NCBI GenBank assembly: GCA_964581565.1
Contig: CAZOOZ010000006.1
Location: forward strand, 1 to 64,000
Source: UBA1433 sp964581565
GTDB taxonomy: Bacteria > Bacillota > Clostridia > Eubacteriales > UBA1433
DNA length: 64,000 bases
Direction of reading: 5' to 3'
The notes beneath the pieces were generated by a model. It made no database searches. It saw only the letters and a list, made by a program, of their open reading frames with translations, and was not told the origin of the DNA. Made by a program: the position numbers and the translations under genes. Positions 25,975-36,746 of the stretch are shown here, piece by piece; the stretch's first letter is position 1, and every line of letters begins with the position of its first letter.

Positions 25975-26684
25975 AAGCTATTTGTTCTTCTTTTAATATG
26001 TTCATCCATCAGATAAGTAAAGATAAAATGCTATGGGCAGTTTGTATCGCCCCAATTATTACAGCTATATTTTTTTATTTTTGCATTCCAAAAATTGATT
26101 TAATTTTAAGTTCATATCTTCATATGAAATTTATTTTAAAAGAATATTATCTTTTATTTGATTTATTTTTAAGTCTGATTACTCCTTATATGTTTTGTTT
26201 TGCTTCCGCTATGGTCATGCTTAGTGAATTTGATGAGCATATGATTTCTTATTTAGCGGTTACTCCTATCGGAAAAAAGGGATATATTTTATCTAGGCTT
26301 GCTTTGCCATCAATAATTTCTTTTATTGTATCTGTATTTTTAATGAATGTATTTTCACTTACCGACTGGTCATTTTCAATGATTATTTTAACATGTATGC
26401 AGACCAGCCTTGTTTGTATTGCAGTCGCATTGTTAATATTTTCTTTATCCCATAATAAAGTTGAAGGTATGGCAATGGCTAAATTATCTGGGCTGATTAT
26501 GATTGGCCTGCCTGTACCTTTCTTTCTGTTTTCAAATTTCCAATTTGCTTTTTCGTTCTTGCCATCATTTTGGATTACTAAATTTGTATTGGAAAAAAAT
26601 TTACTTTATCTAAGTTTTTATTTTTTAATAACATTTATCTTATTATATTTTTTTTATAAAAAATTCAAAAGAAAAATAATATGA
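25971..26684 (+). CDS. ABC exporter permease, second subunit
   Basis: A 237-residue membrane protein with six hydrophobic segments. YLAVTPIGKKGYILSRL parallels the equivalent segment of the first permease, indicating that the two are distant paralogues forming a heterodimer. I place the start at 25971 (ATGA overlap with the preceding stop) although an in-frame ATG exists further upstream inside the previous gene. Confidence 0.82.
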   Translation: MKAICSSFNMFIHQISKDKMLWAVCIAPIITAIFFYFCIPKIDLILSSYLHMKFILKEYYLLFDLFLSLITPYMFCFASAMVMLSEFDEHMISYLAVTPIGKKGYILSRLALPSIISFIVSVFLMNVFSLTDWSFSMIILTCMQTSLVCIAVALLIFSLSHNKVEGMAMAKLSGLIMIGLPVPFFLFSNFQFAFSFLPSFWITKFVLEKNLLYLSFYFLITFILLYFFYKKFKRKII

Positions 26685-26717
26685 AAATTTCTATTAACTA
26701 TAATTTAAATCATTAAA

Positions 26718-27896
26718 CTAAATCTTGAGTTCCAACTTGCAACTTTTTTTAATCTTAAGCAATTTAGATATAATAAACGCTACGACTGCTGAGCTACTGC
26801 TAATCAAAGCTCCCATTTTTGCCGCCCCCTGTAGATTCGTATTTGAAAATGCCGTGCCTGCTAAAAAGAGAGCTACTGTTAATCCCAGTGAAGAAACAAT
26901 CCCAGCAACAAACAGATCTTTTTTATTCATGCCCTTTGGCAAAGAAAAACCAAATAACGTCGATATAAAGCTGGTAATATATATCCCGCCTGTCTTTCCG
27001 ATAATTAATGCCAAATAGACCAGCCATGTAACTTGATTGATACTGGAAAAGGTTACTCCGGCATTTGTTAATCCAAAAACCAATAAACCAAAATCAACGA
27101 ATATTTTAAATTCATTTTCAAAATTTTCTAATGTTGATTTTGCCATAGGTGTCGCTTCAAATAATCCTACTGTTTCTCTTTGTTTTCGAGGCAAAAACGG
27201 CATTATAAAAACAAGCGCTAATGCAGCATGGATATGAGCTAAATATAATCCAAACCAACTTAATGCACCTGAAAAAAGGATATAAGGCCAATAGCTTTTA
27301 ATATTCTTTTTATTAAACATATAGGCCAAAATCATTCCCGCAGCTGTCAAGATCAACCAAGCAGGTATTACAGGATTTACCGGATCCGGATAAAAAACCG
27401 CGATAATAATCAGCCCTATACCATCATCGATAATTGCAATTAACAATAAGAAAGACACTGCAGGATGATTGGGGCCAAAAATAAATTTAGCTACAATCCA
27501 AGCTAAAGCTATATCGGTAGCTGTAGGTATCCCCCACCCACTTGTAAATTCATTGCTGCCAATAAAATAATTTAATACCAAATATACAACTACAGGACCG
27601 ATTACTCCGCCAAAAGTAGAACAAATAGGATTCACTACACGCTTTACAGGGTGTAAATCTCCTCCCGGAAGTAGGCTTTGAATGATTTCTATAGTTGCTA
27701 TAGCGAAAAAAAATACCATGAATATTTCATTTACTAAAAAATGTAATGTAATATCACCCATTATTTCATTCTCTATAATATGTAAATAACTTTCAGGTGA
27801 TATATTTGCCCATATTAAAACCAATACAACACCGGTTATTAATGGTATTGAAAATTCTTGCAATAAATTTATCGTTTTTTTTGTAAATTCAGTCAC
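26718..27896 (-). CDS. nhaA: Na+/H+ antiporter NhaA
   Basis: A 392-residue, eleven- to twelve-span antiporter that exports sodium in exchange for protons. TATDIALAW and IIDDGIGLI hold the aspartates equivalent to E. coli Asp133, Asp163 and Asp164. The sequence is a divergent member: the second motif reads DDGIG rather than DDIGA. The start is a GTG at 27896 with AGGAAAG upstream. It converges with the ABC exporter and is monocistronic. Confidence 0.88.
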   Translation of the reverse strand: MTEFTKKTINLLQEFSIPLITGVVLVLIWANISPESYLHIIENEIMGDITLHFLVNEIFMVFFFAIATIEIIQSLLPGGDLHPVKRVVNPICSTFGGVIGPVVVYLVLNYFIGSNEFTSGWGIPTATDIALAWIVAKFIFGPNHPAVSFLLLIAIIDDGIGLIIIAVFYPDPVNPVIPAWLILTAAGMILAYMFNKKNIKSYWPYILFSGALSWFGLYLAHIHAALALVFIMPFLPRKQRETVGLFEATPMAKSTLENFENEFKIFVDFGLLVFGLTNAGVTFSSINQVTWLVYLALIIGKTGGIYITSFISTLFGFSLPKGMNKKDLFVAGIVSSLGLTVALFLAGTAFSNTNLQGAAKMGALISSSSAVVAFIISKLLKIKKSCKLELKI

Positions 27897-28026
27897 TGTA
27901 TACTTTCCTAATTATTACGTTTTATAAATATATTGTATACTAATAAAACTAAAAAGAAAAGTATGTGCGTGTAATTTTATTAAGTTTTTATTAAGTTTTC
28001 CACATCCCGCAAAAAACAACTTAAAA

Positions 28027-29880
28027 TTATGTTTTTTTATTTGGAATAACTATATTGCGTCCGCCATGTTTGGCTGAGTATAGATTTTTATCTGCTAAAT
28101 CTATTAATGCTTCATATGTCATTACTTTATCATTATTAAGTGTATAAGTCCCAAAACTTACGGTTATTTTAATAATCTTGTTATTAAATTCAAAAATTGT
28201 ATTCTCTATTGAATATCTAATTTTCTCGGCAACTTTAAACGCTATATTCTCATCAGCATTTAATAGCACAATTAAAAATTCCTCTCCTCCATATCTCGCT
28301 ATCCAATCGGTCGTTTTTCTTATATTTAATTTTGCTATTTTAACAAATTCTTTTAAAATATAGTCGCCTGCAATATGACCAAAATTATCATTTACATTCT
28401 TAAAATAATCAATATCTGCTAAAATGACAGAAATAGGTTGGTTTGAATTACAGGCATTAAATACCTCAACAAGAAGCCTTTCTTCCATATATCGCCGATT
28501 ATATGTATTTGTCAAGCTATCTTTTATAATTTCTTCATTCATAATATGAATCATTCTGTTAAGTTCTGTAATCGTTTTTCCGTTTATATTAAATGTTAAA
28601 TTAGATAAGCTAATTTCATTCAATGGATCAAAATCCAAAACGTAGTCAATAGTATTAAAATCAACGCATAAAATAAACTTCATGTTTTCTTTATTTTTGA
28701 ATACTTTTGAAATAGTAATACACAGATTGCCAGTAGCCATTGATACATACGGCTCTGTAACATATTTATTCAGGTTCGCTTTTTTAAGCAAATAATAATA
28801 TTTATCCATTGTATGGTCAGTACCTACATTTGCGGAATAAAAAATCAAATTATTTTTTACATCTTCTTCATTACAATACCGTATTGTGTTGCTTATTTGA
28901 ATGCCGTTTTGATTGAGGATATATGCACATTCTATGTTCTTGTGTGCCCATGTGATTTGCAAAAGTTTATTGTCAAATTCATGATGGGTAACATTTGCCA
29001 GCTCTTTGATGCAAGAATCAATAATTTTGTCTAATTTCTTATTTTTCTTTTTTTCTTCATCAATCAATATCTTCATATGATCATTAAAAGCGTTATTTAG
29101 ATTTTCAATTTCATTATTCTTTAAAATGTGATCTATGTTCTTTATTTCCTGAGGCCTCGCAAATAAAAATCCCTGCATCATATGTCCTCCAAGCTTTAAG
29201 ATTTCTATTGCTTCTTCTTTATTTTCTATTCCTTCTGCAACTACAAGCGCTCCAACCATATTAGAAAAGTTTATAAGAGAACTGATAATTCCTTGTTTAT
29301 AATAATCATTATGTATATTTTTGATTAATGTTATATCAATTTTTATGATATCAGGCTTTACTAGTAAAATCCGGTCCATATTAGATGATCCTGTACCTAC
29401 ATCATCTAAAGCTATCATAAATCCCATTTTTCGATATGTATCACAAAACAATTTTAGTGCTTTGTCATCTTTAACTTTAGATTCATTGATTTCAATAATA
29501 ATATTTCTGGGATTTAAATTATAAAATCTAACTTGATTAATCAAATAATTTGATCCTGCTACTTCATCTAATATCGATGCATCTAAATTTAAAAATAATA
29601 CCATATTTTTATTTTGGTTATATATGTTTTTATAAGCTTCCAAGACTTTATCTCTACATATTCTATCTAATTCAAGCGTCACTTTCTCATTATAGGCAGC
29701 GTCAAACAAACGAATAGGCATTATATATTCGTTCTCACCTATTCCTCGGATTAATCCTTCGATTCCTACTATTTTTTTTCTGCTTAACGATACAATAGTT
29801 TGAAAATGAACTATCAATTTTTTATTCAAAATTATTTTATGAATATCGAATGTTGTTTGTTTTTCCTGCGCATAATTCAT
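28027..29880 (-). CDS. EAL-sensor-GGDEF protein of cyclic di-GMP metabolism
   Basis: A 617-residue cytoplasmic protein. Residues 15-250 are an EAL domain; the signature reads EGLIR (41-45) and DDVGTGSS, close to active forms, so it may degrade c-di-GMP. Residues 290-440 resemble a PDC/Cache-like sensor (TEPYVSMATGNLCITISK). The C-terminus is a GGDEF domain with GGEEF (531-535), predicted active for c-di-GMP synthesis. The EAL-first order with an internal sensor is less common than GGDEF-EAL. AAGGAGC precedes the ATG at 29880. The net activity cannot be read from the sequence. Confidence 0.88.
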   Translation of the reverse strand: MNYAQEKQTTFDIHKIILNKKLIVHFQTIVSLSRKKIVGIEGLIRGIGENEYIMPIRLFDAAYNEKVTLELDRICRDKVLEAYKNIYNQNKNMVLFLNLDASILDEVAGSNYLINQVRFYNLNPRNIIIEINESKVKDDKALKLFCDTYRKMGFMIALDDVGTGSSNMDRILLVKPDIIKIDITLIKNIHNDYYKQGIISSLINFSNMVGALVVAEGIENKEEAIEILKLGGHMMQGFLFARPQEIKNIDHILKNNEIENLNNAFNDHMKILIDEEKKKNKKLDKIIDSCIKELANVTHHEFDNKLLQITWAHKNIECAYILNQNGIQISNTIRYCNEEDVKNNLIFYSANVGTDHTMDKYYYLLKKANLNKYVTEPYVSMATGNLCITISKVFKNKENMKFILCVDFNTIDYVLDFDPLNEISLSNLTFNINGKTITELNRMIHIMNEEIIKDSLTNTYNRRYMEERLLVEVFNACNSNQPISVILADIDYFKNVNDNFGHIAGDYILKEFVKIAKLNIRKTTDWIARYGGEEFLIVLLNADENIAFKVAEKIRYSIENTIFEFNNKIIKITVSFGTYTLNNDKVMTYEALIDLADKNLYSAKHGGRNIVIPNKKT

Positions 29881-30058
29881 AATTACAGCTCCTTTAATTA
29901 AAAAAGCCTTCATAATAAACAATCCAATTGAACTGTATATTACAAAGGCTCCGTTGCCTTACATTTAACAAAGATTATTTTTCATTATAAAATAATCTAA
30001 ATTAAAATACAAGCTATATATTATCGTTATTAATCTTATTTTATATCCGTAATCTAAT

Positions 30059-30093
30059 AAAAAGTACAGATCCTTATAATATCTGTACTTTTT
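30059..30093. terminator. terminator of the gltBD operon
   Basis: Exact 13-bp arms (AAAAAGTACAGAT and complement) with a 9-base loop, just past the gltD stop. A- and T-runs on both sides would let it work in either direction. Confidence 0.8.
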
Positions 30094-30106
30094 TTCCGCA
30101 TATTAT

Positions 30107-31576
30107 TTACGGCAAATAACTTTCTCCCATTAAATATCTATCGCACTCTCTTGCCGCTCCGCGACCTTCATGAATCGCCCAAACCACTAAGCTCTGCCCT
30201 CTTCTCATATCCCCGGCAGAAAAAACACCCTCTATATTTGTCATGAAGCTGCCATACGGAGCATCTACGTTTGTACGTTTATCACAGGCAATTCCCATTT
30301 CATTTATTATTCTTTCTTCAGGACCTGCAAATCCTAACGCCAGTAAAAGCAATTCTGTTTCATGTATTTCTTCACTACCGACTACGTCTGTAGAAACCAT
30401 CCTTCCGTCACTTTCGGTTTCCCATTCAACTTTCACGGTCTGAACCGCTTTCAGATTACCGTTTCCGTCATCAATCATTTTCTTAACACGTGTTTGAAAT
30501 TGTCTTGGGTCCTTACCGAAAATCTCTTCTGCTTCCTTTTGGCCGTAATCTTGTTTATAAATTCTCGGAAGTTCCGGCCACGGGTTTTCCTCTGTTCGTT
30601 CAACCGGCGGCTTTGGTTTTCTTATAAATTGTTTGATACTTTTACAACCATGTCTAAGCGAGGTTGCAACACAGTCTACCGCAGTATCTCCGCCGCCAAT
30701 GACAATGACATTTTTATCCTTGGCAGAAATAAAATTATTATCTTCAAAATTTGAATTTAATTGGCTTTTTGTACTTGCTACTAAGAAATCCATTGCATGA
30801 TACACGCCTTTTAGCTCTCTGCCTTCAACTAAAAGATCCCTGGGTTTTGTTGCTCCACAGCATAAAACAGTAGCATTAAATTCTTCCAGAAGTTGTTTAG
30901 CAGGATAATTACCGCCTACTTCTGTATTTACAATAAAAGTTACGCCTTCATCTTCCATTAATTTTATACGTCTATTTACAATATCTTTTTCTAATTTCAT
31001 GCTTGGGATGCCATACATCAGCAAACCACCCAGTCTATCGTCCCTTTCAAATACGGTTACCGTATGGCCGGCTTTGTTTAACATATCTGCGCATGCCAAT
31101 CCCGCAGGGCCCGAACCAACCACCGCAACTTTTTTACCTGTACGCTTTTGTGGCGGGCAAGGCTTTATCCAACCTTCACTAAATGCTTTTTCAATAATAG
31201 CATATTCATTATCTTTTATAGTTACTTGAGGTTCATTTATACTGAGTGTGCAAGATCCTTCACATAAAGCAGGGCATACCCTTGATGTAAATTCCGGAAA
31301 ATTATTATTTCTCAGTAACCTTTGCACCGCTTGTTTCCATAAACCTTTGCACATCATATCATTGAATTCAGGAATCAAATTATTTACAGGACATCCGTAC
31401 TTTTCTCCTACATGACAATACGGTGTACCGCAATCCATACATCTTGCCCCTTGATTTTGCTGTTTATCATCCGGTAAATGCAAGTGAAACTCGTCCCAAT
31501 CTTTTACTCTTTCTTTTATATCTCTATCAGGCGCCACTTCTCTGTTATATTCCATAAACCCTGTTGGTTTGCCCAT
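30107..31576 (-). CDS. gltD: glutamate synthase small subunit
   Basis: A 489-residue FAD/NADPH protein that feeds electrons to GltB. The N-terminal cysteines CMDCGTPYCH and CPALCEGSC bind iron-sulfur clusters; VVGSGPAGLACAD binds FAD and VIGGGDTAVDC binds NADPH. It follows gltB by 18 bases with GGAGG upstream, so it is the second gene of the operon. The length is typical. Confidence 0.95.
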   Translation of the reverse strand: MGKPTGFMEYNREVAPDRDIKERVKDWDEFHLHLPDDKQQNQGARCMDCGTPYCHVGEKYGCPVNNLIPEFNDMMCKGLWKQAVQRLLRNNNFPEFTSRVCPALCEGSCTLSINEPQVTIKDNEYAIIEKAFSEGWIKPCPPQKRTGKKVAVVGSGPAGLACADMLNKAGHTVTVFERDDRLGGLLMYGIPSMKLEKDIVNRRIKLMEDEGVTFIVNTEVGGNYPAKQLLEEFNATVLCCGATKPRDLLVEGRELKGVYHAMDFLVASTKSQLNSNFEDNNFISAKDKNVIVIGGGDTAVDCVATSLRHGCKSIKQFIRKPKPPVERTEENPWPELPRIYKQDYGQKEAEEIFGKDPRQFQTRVKKMIDDGNGNLKAVQTVKVEWETESDGRMVSTDVVGSEEIHETELLLLALGFAGPEERIINEMGIACDKRTNVDAPYGSFMTNIEGVFSAGDMRRGQSLVVWAIHEGRGAARECDRYLMGESYLP

Positions 31577-31594
31577 AGTCTATATCCTCCGTTT

Positions 31595-34500
31595 CTATTT
31601 ATATATGACATTGTTGAAAGCGGTAAGAAGTGCTTCTTCGCCGGTAAGCCCGCTGTCGTAAGCCTCTTGAGTTGCTATCATCATTTTTTTAAACATTTTA
31701 GGAATAATTTTAATAAACTTTTGTTTATTTTCAGCCCAATTATCCATAATGGATTTTGCGTAATCACTGCCTGTATATTTGATATGTTTATAGACCATAT
31801 CTTTTATCTTTTCTTCATCTTTATCCGATAATTTTTCAATCTCTATCATGCCCATATTGCATTTTGTAAGGAAATCGCCATCAGCATCAAGCACATATGC
31901 AATTCCGCCAGACATACCAGCAGCAAAATTTCTGCCTGTTTGTCCAAGTACTACAACAGACCCGCCAGTCATATATTCACACCCGTGATCTCCTAGTGAT
32001 TCGACTACAGCTTCGACTCCGCTGTTTCTTACGCAGAATCTTTCTCCCGCCATACCCCTAATATAAGCTTCTCCTCTTGTTGCTCCGTAAAATGCCACAT
32101 TTCCAATAATAATATTTTCTTCAGGAATAAATGAGGCGTTTTTTGATGGATACACAATGATTTTACCACCTGAAAGCCCTTTACCAAGGTAATCGTTCGT
32201 ATCTCCTTCTACTATCATTGTTACACCCTTTGGAACAAATGCTCCAAAGCTTTGCCCGGCAGAGCCATTAAATTTTAGTGTGATAGTATCTTCCGGCAAT
32301 CCTTCGGAGCCATATTTACGAGAGATTTCACTTCCTAAAATTGTACCGGCAACTCTATTTATATTCCTTATTGGAATTTCAGCCTTTACGGGCTTTTTCG
32401 TATCTATTGCTTCTTTACATAAATCCAATAAAACTGTTTTATCAAGTGTTTTTTCTATTTGATGATATTGGTCTATTTGACAATAGGTTCCTACATCTTT
32501 CGATACCTCAGGTTTATATAATATGGAAGAAATATCAACATTTTTTGATTTCCAATGCTTTGCAGCCTCATTTAATTCGAGTTTATCGGTTCGTCCGATC
32601 ATTTCATTGATAGTTCTAAATCCAAGCATCGCCATAATTTCTCTCATTTCCATAGCAATGAAATACATTAAATTTATAACATGTTCAGGTTTTCCTGTGA
32701 ATTTAGCTCTAAGTTTTGGATTTTGTGTCGCTATCCCGACCGGACAGGTGTCCAGATTGCACACTCTCATCATTACACATCCCATTGCAATTAATGCAAC
32801 TGTGCAAAATCCATATTCTTCTGCTCCAAGCAATGCCGCTATTGCCACATCTCTGCCGTTCATCATTCTGCCATCAACTTCAACGGTGATACGGCTTCTT
32901 AAATTATTCAAGACCAATGTCTGATGCGTTTCCGCAATTCCGAGTTCCCACGGCAGTCCTGTATGACGCATACTGGATTTCGGAGCAGCACCTGTACCAC
33001 CATCATATCCGCTGATAAGCACAACATCTGCTCTGCCTTTTGCAACACCAGCAGCAACCGTTCCAACACCAACTTCTGATACGAGTTTGACATTGATTTT
33101 TGCGTTTTCATTTGCATTTTTCAAGTCATGTATAAGCTCTGCCAAATCTTCTATCGAATAAATATCATGATGTGGGGGGGGTGAAATAAGTTCTACACCT
33201 GGTGTTGAATATCTTACTTTTGCTACCCAAGGATACACTTTTTTGCCCGGAAGTTGCCCGCCTTCTCCCGGCTTTGCTCCCTGAGCCATTTTAATTTGTA
33301 TTTCTTTTGCGTTTACTAAATATTCCCCAGTAACACCAAACCTTCCCGATGCGACTTGCTTTGTTGCGCTAGACATAGAATCACCATTTGGAAGCGGTTT
33401 ATATCTGTCACTGTCTTCGCCGCCTTCACCGGAATTACTTTTTCCGCCTATTCTGTTCATTGCAATTGTCAGTGTTTCATGTGCCTCTTTACTGATAGCT
33501 CCAAATGACATAGCTCCGGATTTAAATCTCTTGCATATTTCTTCTACACTTTCGACTTCATCAATAGGTATAGGATTACAATCCTTAAATTTCATCAAAC
33601 CACGAATATTATGTTTTTGTGGGTTATCTTCAACAATCGAACGTGAATATTTTCTAAATAATTCATAATCTCCTGTTCTGCATGCCTGCTGAAGCATTGC
33701 AACAGTATCGGGATTAAACATATGTTCTTCACCGTTTGTAATCCATCTATACTGCCCACCCGATTCCAGTGTATTTCTATCTACCCCAATACTGTTATAA
33801 GCCAAATCGTGTCGCATTTTAATCTCTTGGGCAATTTCAGCCATTCCGATTCCGCCAATCCTTGAGGGTGTTCTTGTAAAATATTTATCAATTATTTCGT
33901 CTGATATGCCTATGGCCTCAAATATTTGAGCTCCTTGATAACTTTGTATTGTCGATATACCCATCTTTGAAAGAATTTTTACAATGCCTTTTTTAGATGC
34001 TTTGATATAATTATCCTGTGCTGTTTCAGAGGTAAAGTCAACTAACATACCCTGATCAACCATATCGTTAATTGATTCAAAGGCCAAATATGGATTAATT
34101 GCAGATGCACCATAACCCAATAATAATGCGAAATGATGTACTTCACGTGCCTCTCCTGTCTCTACGACAATGGATACTTTTGTTCTGTTTTTATTACGTA
34201 TTAAGTAATGATGTAAAGCAGCGGTTGCAAGTAACGCCGGAATAGGCGCCATAGTGCTGCTTGCGTTTCTATCTGATAAAACGAGAATATTTGCACCCTT
34301 GGAAATCGCTTTATCCGCTGATACGAAGAGCTCATCTATAGCTTCATTCAATCCTTTTTCTTTATCTTCTACTCTATAGATTATTGGCAAAATCGCCGTT
34401 TGAAAATCTTTAATGTTAATTTCCTTAATTTTTTGCAGCTCTTCGTTTTTTATTATTGGCTGTGCTAATTTAAGCATTTTGCAACTTTCATCTTTAATAC

Positions 34501-36193
34501 TCAAAATATTTCGACTTTCACCAAGCATCGTATATGTAGCTGTTATTATTTCTTCTCTGATTGCGTCAATAGGAGGATTCGTAACTTGCGCAAACAATTG
34601 TTTAAAATATGTATATAATAACTGAGGTTTTTTTGAAAGCACGGCAATCGGAACATCGTAACCCATAGCACCTGTCGGTTCTAATACATTTTTTACCATT
34701 GGCGCAATAATACTATTTAAATCTTCAAATGTATATCCGAATTGCTTTTGTTTACATATCAAATCATTAACATGCTCATTTTTGGCTTCAGTATCAGGTA
34801 AATCATCCAAAGTAATCATGTTTTGATCTATCCATTCGCGATATGGATACTGTTCTGACATTGTAGCTTTTATTTCTTCGTCAGTAATAATCCGGCCTTG
34901 TTTTGTATCAATTAACAGCATTCTCCCCGGCTGTAATCTTCCTTTAACAAGAATATTCTGAGGGTCTATATCTAAAACTCCTACTTCAGACGCTGTAATG
35001 ACCATATTATCCTTCGTTACATAGTAACGTGATGGTCTCAACCCGTTTCTATCTAGTATTGCCCCGACTACGCTTCCATCTGTAAATGCCACAGATGCAG
35101 GTCCGTCCCATGGTTCCATTAAGCAACTGTAATATTCATAAAATGCCTTTTTTTCATCGCTCATGGATTCATGATTCGACCATGGTTCAGGGATCATCAT
35201 CATAGCGGCATGAGGAAGTGAATACCCGCTCAGTGCCAAAAATTCTAAAGTATTATCGAACATAGCCGAGTCACTCCCATCATTATCAATGATGGGAAAA
35301 AGCTTTTTAATATCTTCTCCAAATAAATCTGATTGCAGAATTGCTTGTCTTGCTTGCATCCAGTTTACATTGCCACGAAGCGTATTTATTTCACCATTAT
35401 GTATGATATACCTATACGGATGGGATCGCTCCCAGCTTGGGAATGTGTTTGTGCTGTAACGTGAATGAACAAGTGCTAACGCCGATTCAAAATCTTTATC
35501 TGCAAGCTCTTTATAAAAAACATCTACTTGATTTGGAGTCAGCATTCCTTTATATACAATTGTCCTGCATGACAGGCTGGCGAAATAAAAATATTCATCT
35601 TCATTCATTGCAATATTTTTTATTTCATTTTCTATTTGTCTTCTTATAACATAAAGTTTTCTTTCAAAAGCCAACTCATCATTTATCAAATCAGATTTGC
35701 CTATAAAAACCTGTTTTATAAAAGGCATGTTGGATTTTGCAGTTGTGCCAAGTGTAGACGGGTCAACAGGCAGTTCACGTTCACCCAAAAAAACTTGATC
35801 TTCTTGTTGAATTATTTTCTTTATAATTTTTTCGTATTTTTCTCTTATCTCAGCATTATTAGGCATAAACATCATGCCTACGCCGTACTGCCCTGCCGAA
35901 GGAAGTTTTATGTTTAATGGTTCACATACTTTCACAAAGAATTTGTGCGGTATTTGAGTTAGCATTCCCGCACCATCACCAGTATTCTCTTCACACCCTA
36001 CACCGCCTCTATGCGTAAGATTGTCAAGTATTTTAATACCTTGTTCAATAATTTGATGTGATTTATTTCCTTTGATATTAACAATAAAGCCAATCCCGCA
36101 GGCATCATGTTCCATTATAGGATCATATAGGCCCTGCTTTCTCGGCATTGTTTTCTTGTAAGTCAAATTTGTCAAGTTTTCATTATTTTTCAT
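31595..36193 (-). CDS. gltB: glutamate synthase large subunit
   Basis: A 1532-residue ferredoxin/NADPH-type GOGAT subunit that makes two glutamates from glutamine and 2-oxoglutarate. Cys32 (EHDACGIGF) becomes the N-terminal nucleophile after removal of a propeptide. The amidotransferase domain covers about 32-430, the FMN/Fe-S synthase domain about 800-1200 (GAKPGEGGQLPG, GGTGAAPKSSM, CNLDTCPVGIATQ with the 3Fe-4S cysteines), and the C-terminal beta-helix about 1260-1510. GGAAAGAT lies before the ATG. With gltD it provides ammonium assimilation. Confidence 0.97.
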   Translation of the reverse strand: MKNNENLTNLTYKKTMPRKQGLYDPIMEHDACGIGFIVNIKGNKSHQIIEQGIKILDNLTHRGGVGCEENTGDGAGMLTQIPHKFFVKVCEPLNIKLPSAGQYGVGMMFMPNNAEIREKYEKIIKKIIQQEDQVFLGERELPVDPSTLGTTAKSNMPFIKQVFIGKSDLINDELAFERKLYVIRRQIENEIKNIAMNEDEYFYFASLSCRTIVYKGMLTPNQVDVFYKELADKDFESALALVHSRYSTNTFPSWERSHPYRYIIHNGEINTLRGNVNWMQARQAILQSDLFGEDIKKLFPIIDNDGSDSAMFDNTLEFLALSGYSLPHAAMMMIPEPWSNHESMSDEKKAFYEYYSCLMEPWDGPASVAFTDGSVVGAILDRNGLRPSRYYVTKDNMVITASEVGVLDIDPQNILVKGRLQPGRMLLIDTKQGRIITDEEIKATMSEQYPYREWIDQNMITLDDLPDTEAKNEHVNDLICKQKQFGYTFEDLNSIIAPMVKNVLEPTGAMGYDVPIAVLSKKPQLLYTYFKQLFAQVTNPPIDAIREEIITATYTMLGESRNILSIKDESCKMLKLAQPIIKNEELQKIKEINIKDFQTAILPIIYRVEDKEKGLNEAIDELFVSADKAISKGANILVLSDRNASSTMAPIPALLATAALHHYLIRNKNRTKVSIVVETGEAREVHHFALLLGYGASAINPYLAFESINDMVDQGMLVDFTSETAQDNYIKASKKGIVKILSKMGISTIQSYQGAQIFEAIGISDEIIDKYFTRTPSRIGGIGMAEIAQEIKMRHDLAYNSIGVDRNTLESGGQYRWITNGEEHMFNPDTVAMLQQACRTGDYELFRKYSRSIVEDNPQKHNIRGLMKFKDCNPIPIDEVESVEEICKRFKSGAMSFGAISKEAHETLTIAMNRIGGKSNSGEGGEDSDRYKPLPNGDSMSSATKQVASGRFGVTGEYLVNAKEIQIKMAQGAKPGEGGQLPGKKVYPWVAKVRYSTPGVELISPPPHHDIYSIEDLAELIHDLKNANENAKINVKLVSEVGVGTVAAGVAKGRADVVLISGYDGGTGAAPKSSMRHTGLPWELGIAETHQTLVLNNLRSRITVEVDGRMMNGRDVAIAALLGAEEYGFCTVALIAMGCVMMRVCNLDTCPVGIATQNPKLRAKFTGKPEHVINLMYFIAMEMREIMAMLGFRTINEMIGRTDKLELNEAAKHWKSKNVDISSILYKPEVSKDVGTYCQIDQYHQIEKTLDKTVLLDLCKEAIDTKKPVKAEIPIRNINRVAGTILGSEISRKYGSEGLPEDTITLKFNGSAGQSFGAFVPKGVTMIVEGDTNDYLGKGLSGGKIIVYPSKNASFIPEENIIIGNVAFYGATRGEAYIRGMAGERFCVRNSGVEAVVESLGDHGCEYMTGGSVVVLGQTGRNFAAGMSGGIAYVLDADGDFLTKCNMGMIEIEKLSDKDEEKIKDMVYKHIKYTGSDYAKSIMDNWAENKQKFIKIIPKMFKKMMIATQEAYDSGLTGEEALLTAFNNVIYK

Positions 36194-36588
36194 ATCTTTC
36201 CTTACTAAACCTCCTTGGCGTGCTCTGTTGGAAAACTTTTCATTATATTTATAAAAAGAACCAAAAATTTGGCTACAAACATATTATAATTATAAAATTT
36301 TTATGAATAAACATTAAGCGATATTATATCACTAATATATTGAATATTCAATAAGAAAGTTAGAAATCAAATCAATTTTATACTTTATAAATTCAAATTA
36401 TTTTTTCACTTTTATACAAACTATTTACCCATAATGAAAATATATTCATTTACTGATATCCAAAATTTATTTTTTTAATTCATAAACAATATTTTCTATT
36501 ATTGACTTGATGTTAATTCGGAAATCTATTTATGCAATACTACAAAATATTTTTAATTATAAATTTTTTTCAATAAATATAAATATAA
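36194..36588. other. AT-rich spacer upstream of gltB
   Basis: About 395 bases between the gltB start and the promoter of the divergent acetyltransferase gene. It must contain the gltB promoter on the minus strand, but I see no riboswitch, T-box or conserved RNA in it and no gene. Confidence 0.4.
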
Positions 36589-36617
36589 TTGACAATTTTT
36601 TAAATATTGTTTATGAT
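36589..36617 (+). promoter_or_regulatory. promoter of the acetyltransferase gene
   Basis: TTGACA (36589-36594), a 17-bp spacer and TATGAT (36612-36617). It gives a leader of about 170 bases before the ATG at 36793. Confidence 0.65.
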
Positions 36618-36647
36618 GTTAACAATTTATATATCGTTATTACTTAC

Positions 36648-36746
36648 TTAAGGCCAATAATTAATTATCTTAAATGTTGATCATCACTATCTTCAGCAAG
36701 TTAAAGTAATAATATTTAAACTAACAGCTCCTTAGATGCGCCTTAA
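36648..36746 (+). ncRNA. possible structured leader RNA
   Basis: TTAAGGC (36648-36654) can pair with GCCTTAA (36740-36746), closing an AT-rich 99-base region in the transcribed leader of the PaiA-like gene. Interior pairing is weak, and no known riboswitch class matches by eye. Confidence 0.25.

Noticed and set aside
29885..30000. Possible c-di-GMP (GEMM) riboswitch before the EAL-GGDEF gene
   Set aside because: A short AAGGC-AACGGA-GCCTT hairpin exists on the minus strand, but the conserved GEMM elements and second helix are missing.
36194..36588. Glutamine- or T-box-type regulatory RNA before gltB
   Set aside because: No T-box sequence, specifier stem or known glutamine-RNA motif could be found; the region is simply AT-rich.
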